Made by a program: the position numbers and the translations under genes. The notes below the pieces were generated by a model. The model saw only the letters and a list, made by a program, of their open reading frames with translations, made no database searches and was not told the DNA's origin. Shown one piece after another: positions 26,822 to 35,244 of a stretch of 64,000 bases of DNA. This DNA comes from an uncultured Peptococcaceae bacterium (GTDB taxonomy: Bacteria > Bacillota > Peptococcia > Peptococcales > Peptococcaceae), in NCBI GenBank assembly GCA_900552455.1, contig URZX01000008.1:1-64000 (forward strand). The letters run 5' to 3'. Within the stretch, counting starts at the first letter, position 1. The number at the start of each line of letters is the position of its first letter.

Positions 26822-27100
26822 TTATTCAGCAGCATAAACGCTGACGCGGGTCTTGCCTGCACCCTTTTCGTAACGAACGACACCGTCGATCTTAGCGAAC
26901 AGGGTATCATCGCCGCCCTTGCCAACATTTGCGCCTGGATGGATCTTGGTCCCTCTCTGGCGATAGAGAATGTTGCCGGCCTTTACGGTCTGGCCATCAC
27001 TCTTCTTCGCACCGAGACGCTTGGAGTGGGAATCACGACCGTTCTTGGTGGAACCTACCCCTTTTTTAGATGCGAATAATTGTAAATCGAGTTTGAACAT
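26822..27100 (-). CDS. rpmA: 50S ribosomal protein bL27
   Basis: This 92-residue ribosomal protein has a start at 27100 (GAGGTGG upstream) and the N-terminal extension [20 protein letters not shown]. In Bacillota this extension is removed after the LFA segment by the protease Prp to expose the functional end near the peptidyl-transferase centre. The body shows [17 protein letters not shown] and [13 protein letters not shown]. The gene for Prp is 13 bp upstream, as expected. Confidence 0.98.
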   Translation of the reverse strand: MFKLDLQLFASKKGVGSTKNGRDSHSKRLGAKKSDGQTVKAGNILYRQRGTKIHPGANVGKGGDDTLFAKIDGVVRYEKGAGKTRVSVYAAE

Positions 27101-27113
27101 CTTGTCCACCTCC

Positions 27114-27443
27114 TCAAACACGAATACTGTTTGCTTTGATGTACTCTTTATAGTCCTGCGCGAGCGCACCCACGCCGACCTCTAACGTTTTCAGCACCGC
27201 TTCCGCGACGATCGCTTCGCGTTCATCGCGAGCAGGTGTCAGCATCAGTTTTAAATAGCCTTCGTCCATTTCAGCTTCAAAATCCACGCCCTGCGTCTCC
27301 AGACTGTTCGCCGTGACGATCGCAAGTGTGGAAGCCGACGCACAGACCAGATCCTCTCCATAAGGAGCCGCGCCAGCGTGGCCGGAAAATTCATAGCCAG
27401 TAAGCGCGCCGTCTGCGCGATAGAAAAGCGTGATCTCGACCAT
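27114..27443 (-). CDS. prp: Ribosomal-processing cysteine protease Prp
   Basis: The 109-residue protease cleaves the N-terminal extension of bL27. The catalytic pair is visible in [20 protein letters not shown]: His22 and Cys34. The gene lies between rplU and rpmA, its classic position. Its ATG shares one base with the rplU stop (TAATG), indicating coupled translation. Confidence 0.95.
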   Translation of the reverse strand: MVEITLFYRADGALTGYEFSGHAGAAPYGEDLVCASASTLAIVTANSLETQGVDFEAEMDEGYLKLMLTPARDEREAIVAEAVLKTLEVGVGALAQDYKEYIKANSIRV

Positions 27444-27754
27444 TAGCCAACGATCGATTCAACAGTCACGCGGGTGTAAGGCTGACGATGACCTTTTTTG
27501 CGGCGATAGTTCTTTTTAGGTTTGTACTTGAAAACGGTGATCTTAGGTGCTTTGCCGTTTTCAACAACCTTGAGAGAAACCTTTGCGCCTTCAACATAAG
27601 GCTTGCCGGTAACGATCTCGCCGTCTTTGTTGAGCATCAGTACAGCGTCGATGTCGACGGTTTCACCAGCTTCAGCGTGGAGCAGTTCCACATCGAGAGT
27701 CTGCCCTTCTTCTACCTTGTACTGTTTGCCACCAGTAGCGATAATTGCGTACAT
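27443..27754 (-). CDS. rplU: 50S ribosomal protein bL21
   Basis: The 103-residue protein begins [18 protein letters not shown] and ends with the conserved basic stretch [19 protein letters not shown]. The ATG at 27754 has GGGAGGAG upstream; the open frame continues into the leader. It is the first gene of the rplU-prp-rpmA operon, under a consensus promoter and a leader of about 105 nt. Confidence 0.98.
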   Translation of the reverse strand: MYAIIATGGKQYKVEEGQTLDVELLHAEAGETVDIDAVLMLNKDGEIVTGKPYVEGAKVSLKVVENGKAPKITVFKYKPKKNYRRKKGHRQPYTRVTVESIVG

Positions 27755-27859
27755 TTTTTCACTCCTCCCTGAGAATACTCGCTGCGATAGGTAGCAGCTT
27801 TCGCTTGCGTTTTTAACCCGACGCATGCGGTTTCGATCTGGGAAAACACCCATATCCGA
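27755..27859 (-). ncRNA. Probable ribosomal protein L21 leader
   Basis: Between the promoter and rplU lies about 105 nt with ATATGGGTGTTTTCCCAGAT, AAACCGCATGCGTCGGGTT and ACGCAAGCGAAAGCTGC blocks, resembling the Bacillota L21 leader thought to mediate autogenous control by bL21. Recognition is from memory of the conserved blocks. Confidence 0.55.
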
Positions 27860-27865
27860 AGATTA

Positions 27866-27894
27866 ATTATACAGAATCAGCGAAAGCCCGTCAA
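27866..27894 (-). promoter_or_regulatory. Promoter of rplU-prp-rpmA
   Basis: Minus strand TTGACG (27889-27894), 17 bp, TATAAT (27866-27871). Confidence 0.88.
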
Positions 27895-27942
27895 GGGAAA
27901 AACGCCTCCTCGCCAAGATTTTTCGCCGCCGCGCAGAATAAG

Positions 27943-27991
27943 AAGCGGTCCACACTGAAAACGACGATCATTTTTCAGCGTGGACCGCTTT
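27943..27991 (-). terminator. Terminator hairpin after ilvE
   Basis: A long stem (AAGCGGTCCAC...CTGAAAA with its complement, 27943-27991, one mismatch) lies between ilvE and the rplU promoter; the T tract is weak on both strands. Confidence 0.6.
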
Positions 27992-28015
27992 GTGCGCTAA
28001 AAGATTTTGGCGCTA

Positions 28016-29038
28016 TTATTTGATTTCATGCAGCCAGCCTTCTGGGGCGTCAACGGTGCCCATCTGGATGCCGGTGAGGGTGTCGTAGAGTTTCTTCATG
28101 ACTGGCCCGATTTCTTCCATGCCGCTGGCGAAGCAGATTTCCTTGCCGTGGTCGTTGATCTTGCCGACTGGGGAGATGACGGCGGCGGTGCCGCAGAGGC
28201 CGCATTCGACAAATTCTGGCACTTCGGAGAGAAGGACTTCGCGGGTTTCAACTTCCATGCCGAGATAATGCTCTGCGATGTAGGTCATGGAGCGGCGGGT
28301 GATGGATGGCAGGATGGAGTCGGATTTTGGTGTGACGATCTTGCCGTCCTTGGTGACGAAGAGGAAGTTTGCGCCGCCGGTTTCTTCAACCTTGGTGCGG
28401 GTTGCTGGGTCGAGGTACATATTTTCAGCAAATCCTGCTTCGTGTGCTTTCTGGCCGGCGTAGAGGCTCATGGCGTAGTTGAGGCCTGCTTTGATGTGAC
28501 CGGTGCCGTGTGGGGCTGCGCGGTCAAAATCGGAGACGGTGATCTCGATCGGTTTGATGCCGCCCTTGAAATATGGGCCAACTGGCATGCAGATCATGCG
28601 GAATTCAAATTCTGGTGCTGGCGCTACGCCGATGACTGGACCGCTGCCGTAGATGAATGGGCGGATGTAGAGGGTGGCGCCGGAGCCGTATGGTGGAACG
28701 TAGTCGATGTTGGCCTTGACGAGCTGGTCGAGGGCATCGAGGAATTTTTCTTCGGAAACGGCTGGGATGCAGAGGCGTTCGCAGGAATCGTGCAGACGCT
28801 GTGCGTTCAGATCTGGACGGAAGGTGACGACACGGCCGTCTTTGGTGCGGTACGCTTTGAGGCCTTCAAAAGCGGACTGAGAATACTGCAGCACGCCGGC
28901 GCATTCGGAAATATGAACGACAGGATCGGTGACGAGGCCGCCTTCGTCCCATTTGCCATCTTTCCAGGTAGAAACATAACGATAATCTGTAGCAGTATAC
29001 TCGAAACCGAGGCTGCCCCAATCAATATCTTTTGCCAT
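28016..29038 (-). CDS. ilvE: Branched-chain amino acid aminotransferase
   Basis: The 340-residue class IV PLP enzyme interconverts Leu/Ile/Val and their 2-oxo acids with glutamate. The PLP lysine is in GTGHIKAGLNYA (about residue 184), followed by NMYLDPATRTKVEETGGANF and a late CGTAAVISPVG motif typical of IlvE. The ATG at 29038 has AAAGGAGTG upstream; the longer open frame crosses the promoter. It stands alone with its own promoter. The length and motifs match the eukaryotic-type/BCAT2 subgroup used by many Bacillota. Confidence 0.96.
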   Translation of the reverse strand: MAKDIDWGSLGFEYTATDYRYVSTWKDGKWDEGGLVTDPVVHISECAGVLQYSQSAFEGLKAYRTKDGRVVTFRPDLNAQRLHDSCERLCIPAVSEEKFLDALDQLVKANIDYVPPYGSGATLYIRPFIYGSGPVIGVAPAPEFEFRMICMPVGPYFKGGIKPIEITVSDFDRAAPHGTGHIKAGLNYAMSLYAGQKAHEAGFAENMYLDPATRTKVEETGGANFLFVTKDGKIVTPKSDSILPSITRRSMTYIAEHYLGMEVETREVLLSEVPEFVECGLCGTAAVISPVGKINDHGKEICFASGMEEIGPVMKKLYDTLTGIQMGTVDAPEGWLHEIK

Positions 29039-29080
29039 AAAAAGCACTCCTTTACGTGTATTACAACAGTTTGTGAATCT

Positions 29081-29110
29081 ATTATACACCCTGAGACAGA
29101 ATGTGGACAA
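29081..29110 (-). promoter_or_regulatory. Probable promoter of ilvE
   Basis: Minus strand TTGTCC (29105-29110), 18 bp, TATAAT (29081-29086). Confidence 0.6.
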
Positions 29111-29134
29111 AAAATTTTCGCCAAAGCGCAAAGT

Positions 29135-29644
29135 TTATCTTTTCTGACAGTTTTCCACTTCTTCGATGAGGCCTTGCAGGTCGCTGGCGTCGGGGTGGCT
29201 GAGGGCGCAGTCGAAATTGAAGATCATCTTCTGCATGTGGCTGCGCTTGGCGGGCTCTTCTTCTGCGATGCGCACGTAGCGGTCGCGGACGCTCTGGGGC
29301 ATTTTTCCTGGGCAGAGATAGCTGCCGACGAGCTGTACGCTTTCCGGCAGTAGATCGCGCACGCGTGCGAGGATCTGCTCAAAATACGCGACGCCGCCGC
29401 CAAATCCGCAGGTGCCGAAAAGGAAGATCTCCTGCTGTGTAAGCTGGGCGAGAAAGGCAGCGGTCTCTGCGTCGCAGGTGCCTTTGTCGGTCCAGAAGCC
29501 GATGTAGATGCGCTCGGCGGCGAGCGCCTGCGCGTCTGGCGCACCGAAATACAGGCAGTCGTCTGCGGGGAGCGCCTGGTGCAGCGCGTCGGCGAGCATT
29601 TTTGTGTTGCCGGTCTTGCTGGAATAAACGATGGAATAAGTCAT
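29135..29644 (-). CDS. Flavodoxin-family protein
   Basis: This 169-residue protein starts MTYSIVYSSKTGNTKMLADA, where SSKTGNT is the FMN phosphate loop, and continues with IYIGFWTDKGTCD and FLFGTCGFGG, the two flavin-ring loops. A C-terminal extension of about 40 residues contains MPQSVRDRY and AKRSHMQKM. It fits the small flavodoxin group that includes BilS-like proteins and is probably an electron carrier or reductase component. It lies 96 bp upstream of ilvE, separated by the ilvE promoter. The partner is unknown. Confidence 0.8.
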   Translation of the reverse strand: MTYSIVYSSKTGNTKMLADALHQALPADDCLYFGAPDAQALAAERIYIGFWTDKGTCDAETAAFLAQLTQQEIFLFGTCGFGGGVAYFEQILARVRDLLPESVQLVGSYLCPGKMPQSVRDRYVRIAEEEPAKRSHMQKMIFNFDCALSHPDASDLQGLIEEVENCQKR

Positions 29645-29680
29645 GATATCCTCTCCTTTGCAGGTTTCTCCTATTATAAC

Positions 29681-29716
29681 AGAAAATCACCCCGTTCGCG
29701 CGTGCGTTCGGGGTGA
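29681..29716 (-). terminator. Terminator of the MacB-like ABC operon
   Basis: Arms TCACCCCG (29687-29694) and CGGGGTGA (29709-29716), with TTTTCT on the minus strand. Confidence 0.78.
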
Positions 29717-29723
29717 TAAATGA

Positions 29724-32315
29724 TCATTCAACAGATTTCAGCGATTCGGCCATGTGGATCCTGGAGATCTTGCGACGCATGATGAGCTGGGTGATAAACG
29801 CAAAAACGATGGTCAGCGCAAAAGCGATGGCGTAGTTTTGCGGTGTCACATAAGCGTCGAAGCTGAGGCCGTCGACAACGATCTGCGCCATGACGAAAGC
29901 GTGGAAGAATTTGCCGAGGACGAGTCCGGCGAGGGCGCCGAAAACGGTGAGCGCGGTGTTTTCGCGGAAAACGTAGGCATTGGCTTCGTTGGAATAGAAG
30001 CCGAGGACCTTGAGCGTGGCGATCTCGCGGATGCGTTCGCTGATGTTGATATTTGTGAGGTTGTAAAGCACGATGAAGGCGAGCGCCCCGGCGCAGAGGA
30101 TGACGACGATGACGATGATGTTGAGGCTGTCAAGCATATCGGTGAACATGCTCTGGTTGTCAGAGGCGATGGTCACGTTGGTGATGTTGTCGTCGGCATT
30201 CATGAGGGCGGCTGCCTGCTCGTGCACATCTTCGTCGCCCTTGAAATTGATGAAGGCGCTGTTGACGTCGGTCTTGCCAAAAGCGTTTTCCAGCGTGCCG
30301 CGGGAAATGTAGGCGTTGTTCGAAATGTAGTTGTCGTACACGCCACAGATCTTGAGGGTGGTCTCGTGCATATCGCTGTCGCGCACGGTGACCTCGTCGC
30401 CGGTCTGCACACCGAGACGATCGGCGAGGCCGCGATCGAGCAGAAGCTCACCGTCTTCTGGCAGGCTGTATTCTGTGCCGTCAGCATGCCAGCTGAAGAA
30501 ATCGCCGAGATCGCCATTGTCGATCGGCGCGTTCATGGAAACGCTGTGGGTGGTGCCGTTGGCGGAAATGTCCATGTTACCGGTGTAGGTGAACAGCGCG
30601 CCTGCGACGCGCTCGCCGTTGGCATCGAGGAAAGCGTCCATGTCTTCCTGGCTCAGGCTTTCATTGAAGGACGCGTTGGCGTCGTAGAGGTCGATCTCGT
30701 TATACTGCAGATCGGAAACGCCCATGAAATTATCCTGCAGCGCCAGCGCTGTGACGATGAGCGCTGTGCAGCCGCCGATGCCGAGGATCATCATGAAGAA
30801 GCGCGCCTTGTAGCGGAAAAGATTGCGCACGGTGATCTTTTGCAGGAAGCTGAGACGTTTCCACACTGGCGTCACGCGCTCGAGCAGATTGCGCTTGCCG
30901 GCTTTCGGCGCTTTTGGCCGGATGAGCTCGGCGGCGCTCTGAGTGAGGGCGCTGCGCCCGCAGATCCAGGTGACGCCGATCGTACAGAGCAGCGTCACAG
31001 CCAGCGAGATCAGCAGGAGCTGCCAGTTGAACACATAGAGCACCTGATCCGGCAGGGCGTAGTAGGTCCTGTAGGCGCTCCAGATGATTGTCGGAAAGCC
31101 CCAGGTGCCGAGGAAATATCCGAGCAGACAGCCGATGATGCCTGAGCTGCCGGAATAGGTCATGTATTTCATGAGAATGCTGGCGTTGGAATAGCCCATG
31201 GATTTGAGCACGCCGATCTGGGTGCGCTGCTCGTTCATCATGCGCGTCATCGTTGTGACGCAGACAAGGGCAGCGACGAGGAAGAAGAACACCGGGAACA
31301 CCTTGGCGATGGAGCTGACGATAGCGGAGTCGCTCTTGAAGAACTGGAAGCCCACGTCTTCATCGCGGGTGAGCACGTAAAGCTCCGGCGCTTCCGGAAT
31401 GGTCAGATCGTCGAGCACTTCCTGCGCTTCGTCGCGCTGGGCGCGGATCTCTTCCAGCTGAGATTCCGGCGCGCCGGCTTTCTCAGCCAGCTCCAGGGCG
31501 TCGTTGGCTTTGTCGATGCCCTCCTGCGCCTCTTTGCGGCCGTCGTTGATCTCATCGACGATCTCCTGATAGCGCGCGTTCACGCTGCCCTCTGCGACCT
31601 TCGTCACATCCGGCTCGCTATCGTCGATGCAGTCATCGTATTCATCGCTGTAAAGTCCGCCGCTTGTGTTGACGCTGAGATACATCTCCGTGTAATACTC
31701 AGATGTGAACGCATCCGCCGGCACAAAATAGATCGCTTCAACCTCGCCGGAGCCGATCTCGCTCGAGTAGCGGCCCATGCGCATGTAAAGCGGCGATTCC
31801 ACAACGCCGACGATCTCCAGCTCGTGGTTTTCGAGCGCGTCGAGCGTATCCTGCGAGTTGCCGTCAGCGATCGTCACCGTATCACCGATGCCGGCGCCTT
31901 CAAAGAAAGACGAATCGACCACGCATTCGCCAGCGTTTTCTGGCAGGCGGCCATCCTTGAGGGCAAGCTTGTTGTCATCCTCCGTGATCGAATGGAAGCG
32001 GCCGACTTTTTCTTCATCGCCGCCATCCGAGACCAGCGCATCCACCTGATAGGCGCCGTCCGCCGCAGTGACCTCGTCTGCATCCCGCAGGGCCGCGACA
32101 TCGTCGTCATCAAATCCCAGCGTCGACATCAGACGAAAATCATAGAAATTCTGCTCGTCCAGATACGTCTCGCCCGTTTTGAGCATCGCCTCTTCGCTGA
32201 CCATAAGCCCCGCGAAGAAGCCCACGCCCAGCGCCACGATCGCCAATATCGCGATAAATCGGCCAAAGCTCGAGCGTATCTCACGCAGCGAGGTTTTGAG
32301 TAAGCTCTTTTTCAT
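29724..32315 (-). CDS. MacB/FtsX-type ABC transporter permease
   Basis: The 863-residue permease has an N-terminal helix (about residues 17-37), a large extracytoplasmic region of about 300 residues with a coiled-coil-like stretch near 250-300, three helices forming the first FtsX domain (about 335-450), a linker and further helix near 520, a second extracytoplasmic domain, and a final FtsX domain of three helices. The two MFKS-like regions FPVFFFLVAALVCVTTMTRM and NIIVIVVILCAGALAFIVLY start the FtsX units. The ATG at 32315 has GAGGTGAG upstream. It pairs with the ATPase 10 bp upstream; mechanotransmission or export of an envelope substrate is likely. Confidence 0.9.
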   Translation of the reverse strand: MKKSLLKTSLREIRSSFGRFIAILAIVALGVGFFAGLMVSEEAMLKTGETYLDEQNFYDFRLMSTLGFDDDDVAALRDADEVTAADGAYQVDALVSDGGDEEKVGRFHSITEDDNKLALKDGRLPENAGECVVDSSFFEGAGIGDTVTIADGNSQDTLDALENHELEIVGVVESPLYMRMGRYSSEIGSGEVEAIYFVPADAFTSEYYTEMYLSVNTSGGLYSDEYDDCIDDSEPDVTKVAEGSVNARYQEIVDEINDGRKEAQEGIDKANDALELAEKAGAPESQLEEIRAQRDEAQEVLDDLTIPEAPELYVLTRDEDVGFQFFKSDSAIVSSIAKVFPVFFFLVAALVCVTTMTRMMNEQRTQIGVLKSMGYSNASILMKYMTYSGSSGIIGCLLGYFLGTWGFPTIIWSAYRTYYALPDQVLYVFNWQLLLISLAVTLLCTIGVTWICGRSALTQSAAELIRPKAPKAGKRNLLERVTPVWKRLSFLQKITVRNLFRYKARFFMMILGIGGCTALIVTALALQDNFMGVSDLQYNEIDLYDANASFNESLSQEDMDAFLDANGERVAGALFTYTGNMDISANGTTHSVSMNAPIDNGDLGDFFSWHADGTEYSLPEDGELLLDRGLADRLGVQTGDEVTVRDSDMHETTLKICGVYDNYISNNAYISRGTLENAFGKTDVNSAFINFKGDEDVHEQAAALMNADDNITNVTIASDNQSMFTDMLDSLNIIVIVVILCAGALAFIVLYNLTNINISERIREIATLKVLGFYSNEANAYVFRENTALTVFGALAGLVLGKFFHAFVMAQIVVDGLSFDAYVTPQNYAIAFALTIVFAFITQLIMRRKISRIHMAESLKSVE

Positions 32316-32325
32316 ACAGCTCACC

Positions 32326-33030
32326 TCACCATTCGATGTCGTCAATAGACATTGGATGTTCGTTCAGTTCAACCTTCTGGATCTCGCCGCTCTTCACATG
32401 GACAACACGGTCCGCCATTGGGCAGAGTGCCAGGTTGTGCGTGACAATGACCACCGTCATGTTGTTCTTGCGGCAGGTTTCCTGCAACAGCTTCAGGATC
32501 AGCTTGCCAGTGTTGTAGTCCAGCGCGCCAGTCGGCTCGTCGCAAAGCAGCAGCTTCGGATTTTTCGCCAGCGCGCGGGCGATCGCCACACGCTGCTGCT
32601 CGCCACCGGAAAGCTGCGCCGGGAAATTGTTCTTGCGCGCCGCCAGACCAACCTCGTCCAGCACCGTCGCTGGATCCGCAGGATCCTTGCCGATCTGCGT
32701 CGCCAGCTCAACATTTTCCAGCGCCGTCAGATTTGGGATCAGGTTGTAAAACTGAAAGACAAAGCCAATGTCGTAGCGGCGATACGTCGTCAGCTCCTTC
32801 TCGCTGTAGCCGGCAATATTTTTTCCATCCAGCCAGACCTCGCCGCTCGAGAGCGAATCCATCCCGCCGAGGATGTTCAAGAGCGTCGTTTTCCCAGCGC
32901 CCGACGCCCCGACGATGATGCAGATCTCGCCCTTTTCCACTTCAAAATTCACATCATGCAGCGCGTTGATGTCCACACTGCCAACGTGGTAGGTTTTGTT
33001 CACATTTTTAAAATGAATGAATGGTTCCAC
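32326..33030 (-). CDS. ABC transporter ATP-binding protein, MacB/LolD type
   Basis: The 234-residue ATPase has Walker [10 protein letters not shown] (about residues 39-47), Q-loop [18 protein letters not shown], signature [13 protein letters not shown] (about 141-153), Walker [13 protein letters not shown] and switch VTHN. The [14 protein letters not shown] segment is characteristic of ATPases that serve FtsX-type permeases. It forms an operon with the permease gene directly downstream. Confidence 0.94.
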   Translation of the reverse strand: MEPFIHFKNVNKTYHVGSVDINALHDVNFEVEKGEICIIVGASGAGKTTLLNILGGMDSLSSGEVWLDGKNIAGYSEKELTTYRRYDIGFVFQFYNLIPNLTALENVELATQIGKDPADPATVLDEVGLAARKNNFPAQLSGGEQQRVAIARALAKNPKLLLCDEPTGALDYNTGKLILKLLQETCRKNNMTVVIVTHNLALCPMADRVVHVKSGEIQKVELNEHPMSIDDIEW

Positions 33031-33160
33031 AGTGATCTTCCTTTCTGACCATCAGCCACTCAATAATTCGTTTTCTATATTGTAAATTATAGCATCTTTA
33101 TCACACATTTTGGTGAGAAAAATATCATTCTTTCTTTACAAAAAAAACACCACCGCGACG

Positions 33161-33194
33161 AAAAAATCCCTGGAGTTTTCGCTCCAGGGATTTT
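33161..33194 (-). terminator. Terminator after the repeat-tailed DUF1002 gene
   Basis: A near-perfect stem AAATCCCTGGAG/CTCCAGGGATTT with six T on the minus strand. Confidence 0.85.
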
Positions 33195-33220
33195 GCTTTG
33201 GTTGTCTACGTTGAAATGTG

Positions 33221-33530
33221 TCAGCCGTTCATGACATTGTTGCCGGCGGTGTCGTTAGGGTCGACGTAACCGGTGTTGTCGTTCATGACGTTATTGCCTG
33301 CGGTGTTGTTTGGATCCTGCGCGACGGCGTTGCTGCCGTTCATGACGTTGTTACCACTGGTGGCGTTGGGATCCTGGGTGTCATTCATGACGTTGTTGCC
33401 GGCGGTGTCATTGGGATCCTGCTCGTAGCCGGCGTTGTCGTTCATGACGTTATTACCGGCGGTGTCGTTGGGATCGGTGGTTTCATCGTTCATAACGTTG
33501 TTGCCGGCGGTATCGTTAGGATCGGTGGTT
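33221..33530 (-). repeat. Six in-frame tandem repeats encoding DPNDTAGNNVMN units
   Basis: About 36-bp cores recur six times separated by spacers of 6-21 bases; the encoded units are DPNDTAGNNVMN (four times), DPNATSGNNVMN and DPNNTAGNNVMN. All units stay in frame to the stop codon. Confidence 0.92.
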
Positions 33531-34432
33531 TCTGTGGTTTCAGTTGCATCGGCGCTGTCAGATCCGCCGCCAAAGATGCCACGGATCCAGTCGAAGAAGC
33601 TGTTGACGAGCTCCTGCAGTTTTGCCAGGAAGCCCTGGCCTTCGTCTGTCTGCAGATAATCGCTGGCCTGGCCGATGAGGCCGGAAACGCTGTCAGCGAC
33701 GGAATCCCAGTTGATGTTGAGATCGGCAAATTGCTGAATGAGGTCAAGAAGCTGCTGATACTGTTCGTCGGTGAGGGTGATGCCGAGCTCGGAGAGCACG
33801 CGGTCGAGCAGGCTCTGTGCTTCTGCTTCATTCTGTGGTGCATTTTCGGCGATCTCCTGCTTGATGGTGTTGATCAGGTCGTTGGCCTGGTCGTCGCCGA
33901 TCTCGGAGCCGAGTTCACTGTTGGTGACGAGTTCCTGGGTGGCTGCCTGCTTAACATCTTCGCTGATGGCTTCACCGGTGGAAACTTCGTAGGCTTTCAT
34001 GATACCGGTGAGGGCGCCGGTGCCGCTGACTTCAATCGGTGCGGTGATCTGTACGTCGGCGTCGTTGATGCCGGCGGTGAGGATGGCGCTCTTATACGCG
34101 TCCGGGGTGACGTAGTTGATGTTGTGGGTGGTCACGTTGACACCGCTGCCTTTGGTGGTGTAGGTGATCATGGCGCAGGAATTGGTGCTGTTGCCGATCT
34201 GGGCATCAGGCACTTTGCCGCTGAGATACTGACGTTCTTCAGAAATGTCGACGTCGATGATCTGAGCGTTATCTTTGGCGCCAAAATATGAGAGAACTTC
34301 CTGGCGCTGCTGTTGGGTCAGGTTTGTCCCGATGGTGACGATCTGATCGCCGACGGCGGCGTCGGCGTATGCGGCCATTGGGGTGACCAGAAGTCCGATC
34401 AGCACGAGGGCTGAGATGATTTTCTTTTTCAT
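33221..34432 (-). CDS. Secreted DUF1002-family protein with C-terminal tandem repeats
   Basis: The 403-residue protein begins at 34432 with a signal peptide (MKKKIISALVLIGLLVTPMA, cleavage probably at AYA-DAA), then a DUF1002-like domain of about 250 residues: GDQIVTIGTNLTQQQRQEVL, AQIGNSTNSCAMITYTTKG, GINDADVQITAPIEVSGTGALTG. DUF1002 proteins (YexA-like) have no assigned activity. After a WIRGIFGGG segment near residue 290, six copies of DPNDTAGNNVMN with short spacers fill the last 100 residues. It is monocistronic. The Asn-rich tail lacks LPXTG or a hydrophobic anchor, so it is probably secreted or held non-covalently. Confidence 0.88.
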   Translation of the reverse strand: MKKKIISALVLIGLLVTPMAAYADAAVGDQIVTIGTNLTQQQRQEVLSYFGAKDNAQIIDVDISEERQYLSGKVPDAQIGNSTNSCAMITYTTKGSGVNVTTHNINYVTPDAYKSAILTAGINDADVQITAPIEVSGTGALTGIMKAYEVSTGEAISEDVKQAATQELVTNSELGSEIGDDQANDLINTIKQEIAENAPQNEAEAQSLLDRVLSELGITLTDEQYQQLLDLIQQFADLNINWDSVADSVSGLIGQASDYLQTDEGQGFLAKLQELVNSFFDWIRGIFGGGSDSADATETTETTDPNDTAGNNVMNDETTDPNDTAGNNVMNDNAGYEQDPNDTAGNNVMNDTQDPNATSGNNVMNGSNAVAQDPNNTAGNNVMNDNTGYVDPNDTAGNNVMNG

Positions 34433-34524
34433 TGATTTTCCTCCATTGTCAATAATAATGCTTCTTGACATCGCTACTATATCACACTGAGCGCATAGAA
34501 GCGTAGCGAATCGGTAACAAAATC

Positions 34525-35073
34525 TTATACTTTTTCTTTTATCCTTGTGGGGATGCGCTGAATAATCAGCGTCACGATGACGAGGATGAGAAATTTGTCG
34601 GCGTAGTCGGTGAAGACCTGAACGAGAAAAACGCTGGCTACCATCGGCAGCTGGAAAACGCCGTGCAGGAGCTGGACGATGTAGCTCGAGCCAGCAGAGG
34701 TGATGCCGCCGAAAACGAAGGCGCTGACGCTGGCGCTGACGACGGAAGCAGGCAGGCCGACGATGAAGGCCTTGAGCGCGAGCGGCAGATTTCTGAGCCG
34801 CGGCTGGCGCAGAAGGCTGGCGAAAAGCGCGACGGTGATGCCATTCGGGATGAAGGGAATGGCGAAGGGATCGTAGCTGGCGTTGAGCAGGCTCGAAACG
34901 AGGGCGCAGGGCACTGCGTAGAACGGGCCGCAAAAAACGCCGACGAAAATGGTGCCAAGGGTGTCGCCGTAGATGGGCAGCCGCGTGATCATGACGAGAA
35001 AGCTGCCGAGAATGTTCAGGCACACGCCGAGGGCGGCGAAGGACAGGCGCACGGTGTGTTTTCTTTCATTCAC
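34525..35073 (-). CDS. ECF transporter S component, predicted queuosine-precursor uptake
   Basis: The 182-residue protein has five or six hydrophobic segments and the layout of ECF S components: FAALGVCLNILGSFLVMITR with the usual N-terminal ALxxA-like helix, then GTIFVGVFCGPFYAVPCALV and FIPNGITVALFA. I place the start at the GTG at 35073, which overlaps the stop of an 18-codon leader ORF; AGGGTGG lies upstream. A preQ1-I riboswitch in the leader indicates that the substrate is preQ1 or a related deazaguanine, as for QueT/QrtT S components. The shared ECF ATPases and T component are not in the window. Confidence 0.8.
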   Translation of the reverse strand: MNERKHTVRLSFAALGVCLNILGSFLVMITRLPIYGDTLGTIFVGVFCGPFYAVPCALVSSLLNASYDPFAIPFIPNGITVALFASLLRQPRLRNLPLALKAFIVGLPASVVSASVSAFVFGGITSAGSSYIVQLLHGVFQLPMVASVFLVQVFTDYADKFLILVIVTLIIQRIPTRIKEKV

Positions 35074-35126
35074 ACGGCCCACCACCCTTCGCAGGAGCAA
35101 GTGTGAATAAAAAGTGGTAGAAGCAT
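35070..35126 (-). CDS. 18-codon leader ORF coupled to the ECF S component
   Basis: The ATG at 35126 has AAGGAGG 7 bases upstream, the best ribosome site in this transcript, and encodes an 18-residue peptide starting MLLPLFIHT and ending CEGWWAV. Its TGA overlaps the GTG of the downstream gene. It lies between the preQ1 aptamer and the transporter, so ribosome entry here may set transporter translation. The peptide itself has two Cys and adjacent Trp codons; no function is known. Confidence 0.5.
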   Translation of the reverse strand: MLLPLFIHTCSCEGWWAV

Positions 35127-35196
35127 ACCAATACCTCCTTACATTTGCCGGCAGCATGGACGCGCGCGAGCGCCCACCGCTTCCTGTCGGCAACGT

Positions 35197-35232
35197 CTTA
35201 GTTTTTTATACTGGGAAGATTTCGAACCAGTG
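35197..35232 (-). ncRNA. preQ1-I riboswitch aptamer
   Basis: Reading the minus strand, stem P1 ACTGG/CCAGT (35227-35231 with 35210-35214) encloses the loop TTCGAAATCTTC and is followed by the A-rich tail ATAAAAAACTAAG, the same tail as the Bacillus subtilis queC aptamer. The tail would fold into the P1 minor groove to form the pseudoknot that binds preQ1. The transcript start predicted from the -10 at 35239 falls at the first base of the aptamer. Confidence 0.88.
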
Positions 35233-35238
35233 TGTTCT

Positions 35239-35244
35239 ATTATA
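35239..35244 (-). promoter_or_regulatory. -10 element of the preQ1 transcript
   Basis: TATAAT on the minus strand, overlapping the stop codon of the upstream permease gene. No good -35 is present at 17 bp; a TTGACG lies at 12 bp. Confidence 0.55.

Noticed and set aside
33221..33530. CRISPR-like regular repeats
   Set aside because: The repeats encode one in-frame protein motif with short variable linkers inside a gene; there are no spacers of constant length and no cas genes.
35070..35126. Tryptophan attenuator based on adjacent Trp codons in the leader ORF
   Set aside because: There is no attenuator hairpin with a T tract after the ORF and the preQ1 aptamer explains the control; two Trp codons alone are weak evidence.
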